This document shows, one piece after another, positions 26,460 through 36,400 of a stretch of DNA of 64,000 nucleotides. The notes under the pieces are model-generated. The model was not told where the DNA came from, made no database searches, and saw only the letters and a program-made list of their open reading frames with translations. A program made the translations under genes and the position numbers. Each line of letters opens with the position of its first letter. The stretch's first letter is position 1. The DNA is from Notamacropus eugenii (Eukaryota > Chordata > Mammalia > Diprotodontia > Macropodidae): NCBI RefSeq assembly GCF_028372415.1, contig NC_092875.1, forward strand, positions 188,633,522 through 188,697,521. Reading direction: 5' to 3'.

Positions 26460-26863
26460 GGGCCGGGGGGAGGGGACGCAGAGAGGAGGGGTGCTGTCGG
26501 CCGGGCCGGGGGGCAGAGAGGAGGGGTGCTGTCGGCCGGACCGGAGGGACGGGACACAGAGAGGAGGGTGCTGTCGGCCGGGCCGGGGGGACGGGACACA
26601 GAGAGGAGGGGTGCTGTCGGCCGGGCCGGGGGGACGGGACACAGAGAGGAGGGGTGCTGTCGGCCGGGCCGGGGGGACGGGACGCAGAGAGGAGGGGTGC
26701 TGTCGGCCGGGCCGGGGGGCAGAGAGGAGGGGTGCTGTCGGCCGGACCGGAGGGACAGGACACAGAGAGGAGGGGTGCTGTCGGCCGGGGCGGGGGGGGG
26801 GGGCAGAGAGAAGGGGTGCTGTCGGCCGGGCCGGGGGGGCAGAGAGGAGGGGTGCTGTCGGCC
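26460..26863. repeat. GC-rich minisatellite upstream of GMPR, ten 35-43 base units
   Basis: Units end in gtgctgtcggcc. Boundaries read by eye: 26460-26502, 26503-26537, 26538-26579, 26580-26622, 26623-26665, 26666-26708, 26709-26743, 26744-26786, 26787-26827, 26828-26863. Long units (42-43) carry an extra gacgggaca-type segment that short units (35-36) lack. Units 3 and 8 share a ggaccggaggg variant. The sense strand is G-rich. The array begins about 935 bases upstream of the GMPR ATG and passes directly into GGGCC repeats. Confidence 0.95.
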
Positions 26864-26890
26864 GGGCCGGGCCGGGCCGGGGGCGGGGGC
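26864..26890 (+). promoter_or_regulatory. GGGCC run with canonical G-quadruplex pattern
   Basis: Four GGG tracts separated by cc are followed by two five-G tracts separated by c, satisfying the G3+N1-7 four-tract rule on the GMPR sense strand. It ends about 505 bases before the ATG and contains a GC-box-like motif. Folding is an inference. Confidence 0.6.
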
Positions 26891-27060
26891 AGCCAGAGCG
26901 GTCTTCACGCCTTTGCCTTTGGCCACAGCTCGTCCTGGAGCCTCCCGCAGGACTAGCATCCCGGCCCAGCCCTGTTCTCCAGACGCGCTCTGGGCTGTCG
27001 CTCACGGTGCTGCAGTGCCCTGGCTCACACCCCGCTCCGTTTGGAGGGAACCGGGACCCG

Positions 27061-27117
27061 AGCGGGGCGGGGGAGGGGAGGGAGGGACGGAGGGACGGGC
27101 GGAGGAGGGAGGGAGGA
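27061..27117 (+). promoter_or_regulatory. G-rich tract, GC-box and putative G-quadruplex, 280-335 bases before the ATG
   Basis: A dense series of GGGG/GGG tracts with short A, C or CGGA spacers begins gcggggcgggggagggg. It satisfies the quadruplex pattern on the sense strand and offers Sp1-type GC boxes. It could lie in the promoter or the 5' UTR. Confidence 0.55.
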
Positions 27118-27394
27118 AGAGTGAGGCAGCAGCTGAGAGCAGGAAACCGGAGCCCGCGAACGGCCGGGCGTGCGCTCTGCAGGAGCCGCTTCTAAAAACA
27201 GCCCTGTCCTAATAAAGCCTCCCGGGAACCCCCGCGGACCGCGGACCGCAGCCCAGGCGGGCCGCCCCGACCGCTCGGCCGCCCCTGCCCCGGAGGGCAG
27301 CCCCCGGAGCCGCCGCTGCCCCGCAGCCCCCAGGGCCGCCGAGGGACAGGTTGGCAGAGACAGGGAGAGAGACCCTTCCCGCGGACCCCGCACG

Positions 27395-27481
27395 ATGCCC
27401 CGGGTAGACGCAGGCCTCAAGCTGGACTTTAAGGATGTCCTGCTCAGACCCAAGCGGAGCAGCCTCAAGAGCCGAGCCGAG
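27395..27481 (+). CDS. GMPR: GMPR coding exon 1 (29 codons)
   Basis: Starts with [20 protein letters not shown] and ends RSSLKSRAE. It matches the GMPR N-terminus except for a few substitutions (V for I at 4, G for D at 7 by memory of the human protein). The donor is GAG followed by gtgggg. The ATG has a at -3 and c at +4. It lies inside a CpG island. Confidence 0.97.
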
Positions 27482-30400
27482 GTGGGGGCCGAGCCCGGAG
27501 CCGCGCGCCGCTCGGGGGTTCGCGTCCTCTCTTTCCCTTTCCTTGAGACCTCGCGTCCGAGTTCTGTAGCGTGGCTCTCCTCTCGGGGACTCCCGAGCTT
27601 CCCGCTGCGCCCCTGCCCTGGGCACGGGCGGCCAAGGTCGGCTGTGCCCGCGGCAGGGCAGGAGAATGCGGCCGGGGCAGAGGGAGATGAAGGGAGAGGG
27701 TGGGGTGGGGGGAAGCTGGGAGGCAGCGCCCGGCCACGGGCGATCAGAGGAAGAGCTGTTTGTCAAGGTGCCCCGGGCCGGACCGTATGGAGTGTGTGTT
27801 TGTGTTTGTGTGTGTGTGTGTGTGTCTGTGTGTCTGTGTGTCTGTGTGTCTGTGTGTCTGTGTGTTTTAGGGGTGGGAGGGGGTGGGGGGCACAAGGGAT
27901 GCCAAACCACCTTTGAGCTTTGCTTCTGTTCTCAGTATTGAAAGCTGCTTTTGCCTTTTCACACTTTGGGAATCCCTGGAGTCTTCTGACTTTGGGAATG
28001 TCTTTGAGAAGGAGCTCCAGATATATTCCGATTGCCTGTGGAGCTGGTGGCCCTGGTAGGGGGCTCTTTTTCCTTCTGGGGGGTGGGGGGCGGGGAGGTG
28101 TATTTTCATTCTAAATATAACACCCAGGAATTGGGCAAGCCTGCTGCTGTTCCAGCCCGAGTTAAAAGTGGGAGGAAAATGTTGGGGGCAGGGGAAGATC
28201 CCAGCAGGTGGTTGTACTTTTTGACCTTTCTTCTTGGGATGGAATGAAGGCTTTCTGAGCAGTTGGCACCCTGCATCGTAAATGGCCTACAGGGGAAAGA
28301 AGTTGAAGAGGGTGGATGGTTGGTATGGTAGCCTGCTGGGGGGAGGGGAGAGGTCAAGGAATAGACAGGTTAACTTATTCTTTGTGTATAATGGTGGTGG
28401 CCCAGCCTTGTCCAAGCGACAATAGTAGCTTAGGAAATTGGACACCATCACTGAGGCTAGAGGTATAGGAGTAAACTGAACAAGCCAGAGCCAAGTCACT
28501 GCTGCATCACAGTTGCAAATACAGAAACCTGAAGCTCTGAGGCAAGGACACATACCTGCCTAGTCTGTTGTCTACGGCCTAGCATGACTTGATGGTACCT
28601 GGTACTGCCATCCAGGGAGTCTGATCCTAACTGAACTGGGGCAGCTTTGTGCTTTTGCCCATGAATGAACAGTAAAGTCACCTTTGTGGAATAGCAGGGC
28701 TAGCTGGTTGGCTGGGGTGCGGTGCAGTGTGGTACAGGAAGAGGCTGGTCTAGAATTAACTCTCACTGCTCTAGCTAGCAGAAGCTTAGTCCTTCCTTTC
28801 CTTCCTGGTTCTTTCCATAGAGCCAGGAATGGAAAAGACTTTGGTGAGATAAGCAGGGCTAGCAGTGGCTTGCATGATAAGATTTCAGGGGTTCAGGGAA
28901 ATTTCTGTACTCCCCCCAGGCTCTTCAGAAGCCTCATCCATCTCCCGGCTGAGGCCTGACATTCCTTTAAAGGACAAAATATTTTTGCATTTCACAATTC
29001 AGATCAGGTTCAAAATGAATGAACATGGGGATAGGAGATGTAACATCATACCTCTGGAAGGTCATTCATCACTTATTTAGGAGCCTGTTACATGTAAATA
29101 TTGGGGTGAAAATAACCAAAATTAGATATTTTACTGGATAGTAGAGAAAAGGAGAGAGTGTTGGGGCACTGAAGGTGGCCCTGAGGGATATTAATGGAAA
29201 ACTAAAGAAAAACAGTTTATTACACAATAAACTTGCTGGGAGCTAGCCCTGATGATGGGGCAGGAGGCATTGTTACAGAGGACAAGGCAGAGGGAACACA
29301 AAATCATCTGATTTGGTCAGGCACTCTCAGGCTTCTGGCTGGCTCAGGCCCCTGGGGATATAGTTTGTAACAAATTCCAAGCGTGATTGCTAGGATATAA
29401 CAGGTGTTGCCTGTTCGCAAAACCCCAAACGTTGCAAATGACTGGACCACTTAGTGCCTAGACAAGCCTGTTGGTGATTTCCTTTCCTGCCCTTGCCTTG
29501 TCCTTGGCCTCCCAATAAAAATATTACTGTGGTATCAATACAGCTGAATCAAGAAATTCAGAACTGGGAAGGGTCAAAAGTCTCTTAGCTGAAACATCTC
29601 TCATACGGTGTAATCTAGGCTTCTTTGCAAGGCCTCTAATAAGGATCACAGGATGATGGAAAGGTCCTTAGAGAACATTTAACCCAACCATCTCATATTA
29701 CTGATGAGAAAACTGAGGCCCACAGAGGTTAGGTGACTTATTCAAGGTCACACAGATGGTAAGTAGCAGAGCAAAAATTTGAATCCATTCCTTCTGGGTC
29801 CAAATCCCATCCTTCTCAGCCCCCTTTCCACCAGGTAGAAATGGCTACTTCCTAAGGCAGCCTATTCCACTTTTGTATGGTACTAATGGGAAGGAAAAGT
29901 TTTCCTTCTGTTAAGCCTAAATTTTCCTCTGTGCATCAAAAAAATTAGATTGATAAAGCATTTTTTAAGTGCTTACTGAGTGCCAGCCGTTTTGTTCATT
30001 GTTGGGAATACAAAAATCCAATAAAATCCCAAACCCTAAGATGGTTCTAACTCTCGTGGAGCTTATGTTCTAATAGGGGAAGACAAAAATATAAGGGGGA
30101 GCTGGATAAGGAGGAGGAGAAACCTTTTGGAGGATGAGCTGCAGGGTGAAAGAGTGAAAAGAGCTGTGTGGCTAAGCCCACCTCAGGACAAGGTGATCCC
30201 AGGCTGGAACTCCTTAGTCTGGAGGACAGGCCTTGGCTAGGAGCCAGAAGGTCCAAGCCCTTCATTTTACAGGTGAGGAAATAAGAAAGTTGAGTGACTC
30301 TTACAAGGTCATAAGGCTAGTAAGTGCCACTCATAGTTCTGTCTTCTGGGATGAGACGAGAAACCTTTCCTTTTCTACATGTATCCAGATGCTGCTATTT

Positions 30401-33400
30401 TATTTGAGCAAACTCTTCAGTACCTCAGAGTGAGGGTGTATCCATTTCATTCATGCCCAGCCTTCTCTTGAAATTTTAAAACCTATCCTGCATTTCTGAG
30501 TGCAATCCTTCTTGCTTTCCATCTTTGGAGTAGCAAAGTGATACTTGCTAATATATCATTCCTTGTGTGATTTAGGAAATCTGGATTCCATGAGGTGTTG
30601 TAACAAACTGACCAGTTCTCTTGTATCAGAGTAGCTTGGGAGTAAGAGTGCTCTCTTCTAATGGATAGCAGACCTGAGTGTCTTATCCTAATTATCCCTG
30701 GTCTGGAGGCCTCAGGGAGACCAGATCACAGTCCTTTGGAGGATTAATTTTCACCCCAGCATTGGTCTAGGGTTGTTTAACTAGTGCAAATCACTTAAAT
30801 TTTCCACGTGGGGGGTTTGACTAGATGGCATGTAAGGTCCCTTCTTAATCTATGCTGGGACAGATATCAGCAAGGTAGAGTGCTCTGATGACCACAACAA
30901 TAGCTAATATTTATATGATGCTTACTGTGTACCAAGTACTGGGCAAATGTACAATTATTATTTCATTTTATCCTCCTAACAACCCTGTGAGATAAGTGCT
31001 GTTAATATTTATGTTTTACCGGTGAAAAAACTGAGTCAAACAGAAGTTAGGTGACTTGCCTAGTGTCACGCAGCTAGTAGTATCTGAGGTTGGGTTTTGA
31101 ACTCAAGACTTCCTAACTCCAGGCCCAGTGCTGTATCTGCTACACTACCACTATCAGGCAGGCATGTGCTAGATTATTAAATTTAGTTATTAAGTTTTTG
31201 GTGGGAACACACAAAAGTGTTAATAATACAGATTAAAGTAAAAAGTGTGTCTTGCCTAAATTTGTTTTCATCAAGAGGATTGTTGAATATTTACTAGCAC
31301 CCTACTAGATTACTTAGGTCAAGTCATTTTGTGTCTGAGGTCCTCAGTGTCCTAATCTGTGTAATGAGAGTTGGACCATAAAGCTGTTTGCATCTCTAAG
31401 ATCCTATGATTTTTTTTAAACTTCTAGTTGGGCCTCACAACTGCCAGAGATTCCTTCTCAATCTTGGGACCTAAGGGGGATAACTTCCTGGGGGAGGGGG
31501 GCTCTCTAAACTGATAATGTCACTTAATCCTCCACTATCCCAGACCAGAATCTCATTCAAATACCTGGGTTAGATGGGATCTCAGCAGGCTTTTCCTGCT
31601 GAGGAACTGGGCACAGAGCTATTTGAGTGAACATTTTTCTCCACAATGATCTTAAGGCAGTGAGTTGATTATGTTCTTGCTTAAGGGGCGTAAATCAGGC
31701 TTAATAGCTAGAATGTGGAGCATGGGTGTATATGCCTTGTGGGCCTGCTCCAACCAGAGGCTGACCACTTCATATTACATGTCAGCATAGTTTCTTAAAT
31801 GCCACTGATGCTTTGGAAGTACGTTCTTTCATTGTTCATCTCTGTGTAGCAAACTAATAATAATAGTTAGCATGTATATACTGCTATGAGGCTGGCAAAG
31901 TACTTCACAAATGTGATTTCGTTTTATCTTCAAAACAGCCCTGGGTGATGGGTGCTCTTGTTATCCCCATTTGACAGTTGAGGAAACTGAGACGCAGAGA
32001 GGATAAATGACAGGCTCAGAGTCACACAGTAAGTGCTAAGGCCGCATTTGAACTCAGATCTTTCTGCTTCCAAATCCAGTACTCTGTCCACATTTATAAG
32101 TGGCTTGAACATTGCAAGACACTATTAATGCATTATCTCATTTGATCCTTACAGTTAACAACCTAATAAGACATGCCCTACAGATATTATTATCCCAATA
32201 TTATGAAAGAAAAAACTGAGGCTGAGAAAGATGAAGTGTCCTACCCAGGGTTATACAGCTACTGTGTAAGTGCCCAAGGCCAGATTTGGGGTAGTTAGGT
32301 GGCAGAGTGGGTAGAGTGCGTGGCCTGGAGTCAGGAATACTCATCTTCCTAAGTTCAAATCTAGCCTCAGACACTTACTAGCTATGTGACGTTGGGCAAG
32401 TCACTTAACCTTGTTTGCCTCAGTTTCCTCATCTGTAAAATGAGCTGGAGAAGTCAATGGCAAACCACTCCAATATCTCTGCCAAGAAAACCCCAAATGG
32501 GTCATGAAAAGTCAGGCACCTACTGAAAAACAACTGAACCACCACAAATAAGGAGCACCTAAGGCCAGACTTGAACTCTGGTCATCCTAATTCTGAGTCC
32601 GGTAACCTAGCCATTACACTACTTTGGAATGGAGGTTGATCACACAGATTCAGATTCTTGGTAAACACGTAATAGAATGATTCTCCAAGAAGCAAAGAAT
32701 TCATTTTATATAAAGGTCTGGGAATTATCAGGGCTTGTATTTTCCATGGCTAATTCTAGCTTTTATATGTTGCTAATAGCTGTTGGATTGCCAGAGCAAA
32801 ACTTCCTATGATCTCACTAGAGTACACAGCATGAGTCGAACTACATGCATCCTGAAAGTCTAATTGTAAATTTAGTTTTTGAAATACTGGTTATTTAGGC
32901 CAGGACAACCAAATGGCAGACCCATTCTTGGTGCGGGTTATAGCTAACCTGCTTCTTAGCTGTATCTCAAAAATTATCTCATGGAAGTAGAACCAAGACT
33001 GAAGAGGGAGGAGATGAGCTGTCAAATGCTTATGGAACTATGGGGTCTTATTCCTTTTCATTGATTGTTGCTGTTTTTGACCTATTGGTATGTGTTAAAT
33101 ATCGCATTATTCATTCTGAAAAGGAATGAGTTTGATGTGAAGAAACCAGGCAGGCGGTTAGAATGGACACTGTCTAAAAATCTTTTCATTCTAATAAGAA
33201 GGGACCAATAATTTATGTGGTTAGACTGGCCACCTCCATAGTAAGACACTCTCTCATCTAAGTGTATCTCTCTTTTCATTGAACAGATTTTGGTTACAGA
33301 AATAGGTATGCCATTACTGCTCTCAACATTCATTAAGAGATTATTGGTCTGAGATCAGATGGCTCTGGAGAAGTGAGGCTGGTGACCTGCACAGCCCTCC

Positions 33401-36400
33401 CTCATTCAAAGTCAAGTGCAAGTCATGTCATTATTTGTTGGATAGCATGGTCTTCTTCGGCAACAAAGGACAAACACACATTGGTCTGAGATAGTCCACA
33501 ACTTTTTCTGTTGATCTTGAAACATGAAATTACCTTCAAATGAAAGGGAGAGGTCAGTGGAAAGGACAAAAAGCCTCAAAGTGTGCATTGCTAAAAAATG
33601 AATACTCTTACTAATCAACTGAGGTATGGGGAACTAAACAAGTTGTGGTATATGAATGTGATAGAATACTATTGTGCTATAAGAAATGATGAAGGATATA
33701 TCTTCAGAAAAGCCTAGGAGGACTTACATGAATTGAAGCAAAGTGAAATGAGCGGAAACCAGGAGAACAATTTACACGTTAACAGCAATACTGTAAACAC
33801 AATTCCAGAGGACTCATGATGAAAAATGCTATTTACCTCCAGATAGAGAATTTCTGGACTTAGATCATAGATTGAATCATAATTCTTCTATTTTTTTCTT
33901 TATCATTTTTTTCTGGAACATGGCTAATGCAGAAATGTCTTACATGACTTTGTGTGATAGGTATTGTATTTCTTTTCAGTGGATATGGGATGGTATGAAG
34001 GGAAGGGATTAATTAGGAATTGAAAATAAAAATAAATTGAGTTAAAAAGAAAATTAAAAATAAAAGAAAATGGATGCTCTTGATTTAATTAAGAACTACA
34101 GGATTATTATAGACTTACTTCCAAGGCTCTGTGAAAGCAGTAGAACTACCCTTGAATTTGTTCCAGCATTTCAAACTTGGTATCTTCAGCATGGCGTCTA
34201 GGTGCTATTTGAAAAGAGCTGCAGATGTTTAGTTTTTAATCAGGAATCGTGGGTTGACCAATTGTTTGTGAGTGTTTGGCTGAGTTGGGTGCTGGTAAAT
34301 ATTTAACAAGTGGCTTTCCAAAAAACCCCCAAAACCAAACCAAAGCAAAAAGCCTACGCTTTGCTGAAACCCCAACATTTAATCTATATTATTAATATTG
34401 TCTCCATTTCTTAAGTCTATATATAATCAATAAAACAATCAAGCCCTAATTGGTAGCTTTTTCCTTCCAAGGTTTAAATGCTCACACTGAAAATTTAATA
34501 GTTTGCCCTAATGAGCAAGTCTGAGATGGCTCCAGTGTACCCTTGGTTTGATCACAATTCACTACTCTGTCAGTCATACTGGAGGTTCTTGATCTCAGAG
34601 TTAGACAGTGGCTCCCTATCATGTGACCTCAAAATTCCATAGAAGTAATATCCCTCCTCTTTAGCATCGTGAAATCCAAAGGGGTGACAATAAATATAAG
34701 CATTCAGATCTTTGACTTACTTATGGGACCAACCATAGCTGTGTAGAGATGGACTCATAAGAGTGAAGCAGAAGAGGAGCTAGAAAAGATAAAAGATAGA
34801 TTACGTGGAGATGATGAAAAAGAGTGATTTAAAGGTCTGGTTCTGGATAAGGCTAGCTATGAAGGAAGTGATTTTGAAATTGAACCAGTTGCAAAAGAGG
34901 TTTGGTAAAGAAGTTGGTGAGGAAAATTTTAGTGCAGAATGATTTCGGCAATGTAGAGAGTGGGGAAGGGCAACAGATGAGCTTTCAGAGCTGAAATGAA
35001 GAACATGAACCACTAAGTAAGGCTAGATTTGGGAAGTTAGGGGGAAAAGTACCTAATAGTAAAAGGCCTTAATACCTGTAATTAGGAACTTTGGTGACAG
35101 AACTTCATTTTTGTTCCTTGAGTCTTGCAAAGAAATAATTGTAGCAGACTCACCCAACAGATTTCCGCATTTAACTTGCATATCACCTGTTGCCTTTTGT
35201 CCTTGGTGATATACAAAGAACATGCTTTATTACTCTGTGGAAAACCAGTCTCCTAACACCAGAATGGATTCACTGAGCCATGTTCTTCATCTCCACTAAA
35301 TCCTTCATGCCCTGAACCAGCCACATGGGAAGCCCAAAGAGGACATGGAGAACTCACTTACCTTTCCATTTTTTTTCAATAGGTAGATCTTAAATGCAGC
35401 TACACATTTCGCAACTCCAAGCAGACCTATTCGGGAATCCCTGTCATTGTGTCCAATATGGATACAGTTGGTACATTCGAGATGGCAGTGGTGATGACTC
35501 AGGTAATTTGTTGGGGGAGGAAGGATCTTTCTCTTTCTTCTCTTCCAGTAGTTGTGAACTGGAAAGTTGCCCTCTGGGTGTTTGCAGGTTGAGATGAGAT
35601 CCTATGAGTGCTTGATCAGGTGGCTGTGGATGCAGCAATGATGGGAGGAGAAAAAAAAGATTTACCTTCTTTCTTTTGGGGAAATAGAGCAGTACCATAC
35701 CATTAGCCATGATGGTTCTTATGCTTAAGTCCTCCTCAGGAACTTTAGTGAGATCAACTCTTTACTCAATACAATCAAATAAAAATAAAGATGATATATT
35801 CAGTGGGGAACCATACATCAGCATCCTTTCTTTCCCAACCCATGTTTCATAAAAGCTAGTTTGAGGAGCTTGAAGTATTAAGAAGCTAAATTGCCTGGTT
35901 GGTGCTAAAGAGAAGAGTTATGATGTCAAGATTTAAAGCCTGGGCTTTTTAGTTGCACTCAAAATAAATCTGTCTTTTAAAAAACATTTTGATAATGGTA
36001 TAAAATTATTTCTTCTGGTCTTGTAATTTTTCACCCCTTTTTATCTTGAACTTGAAATATCAAATTAGGATGAAGGACAGACTTGCCACCCCACTCCACT
36101 CCACCCTACCCGTTTCCAGGAAATGCCTCTCCTATTCAACTTATTTACCATCATCTTGAATTAGAACAATTATGCATCCCTTGAAAAACTTGTCTTTTGT
36201 TTCTTTGGTTTCCTACTACACAACATAGTGCTTTGCACATAGTAGGCCTTGAGAGTTACAGGTAATGGTTGTGAATCTATTTTGATGAAAAGGGGGAAAA
36301 GAAAAACATTTAGCTTAAAAGAAGGGTGTTTCTCATGAAGGCAGTTAGTCTAGTCCCAGGAGTTACTGAGACTTGTAATTATGATGAAAATATTTTGAAC

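Larger units (their letters stand above)
26455..27760 (+). promoter_or_regulatory. GMPR: CpG island with GMPR promoter and 5' UTR
   Basis: This is the only strongly CpG-rich, GC-rich stretch in the window. It spans the minisatellite, the sequence upstream of the ATG, exon 1 and the first part of intron 1. GC-box-like gggcggggg motifs occur at 26881 and near 27063. A weak A/T-rich element (tctaaaaa, 27191) sits about 200 bases before the ATG, but there is no convincing TATA box. This fits a dispersed CpG-island promoter of a housekeeping gene. The transcription start cannot be fixed from sequence; the most likely interval is about 26900-27380. Confidence 0.8.
27482..35382 (+). other. GMPR: GMPR intron 1 (7901 bases, phase 0)
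   Basis: Donor gtgggg, acceptor caatag. After the GT microsatellite, 27870-29640 has no recognisable element; its first part is still fairly GC-rich and could hold regulatory sequence. The rest carries SINEs, a CR1/L3-like piece, an RTE-type tail and an L1 3' end. 34080-35380 shows nothing I can name. Confidence 0.9.

Noticed and set aside
26135..27005. Long open frames (180-274 codons) in several frames on both strands across the minisatellite
   Set aside because: Repeat units without stop-forming bases keep many frames open. Unit lengths not divisible by three rotate the frame, the products are only repeated Pro/Arg/Gly-rich text, and no splice or start context supports them.
27204..27216. 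aataaa in the GMPR leader as a polyadenylation signal
   Set aside because: It lies in the promoter or 5' UTR of a CpG island with no upstream gene on this strand to terminate.
27170..27394. Upstream GTG as an alternative GMPR start
   Set aside because: The protein family starts at MPR; GTG is a poor mammalian initiator. Kept only as a low-weight finding about the open leader.
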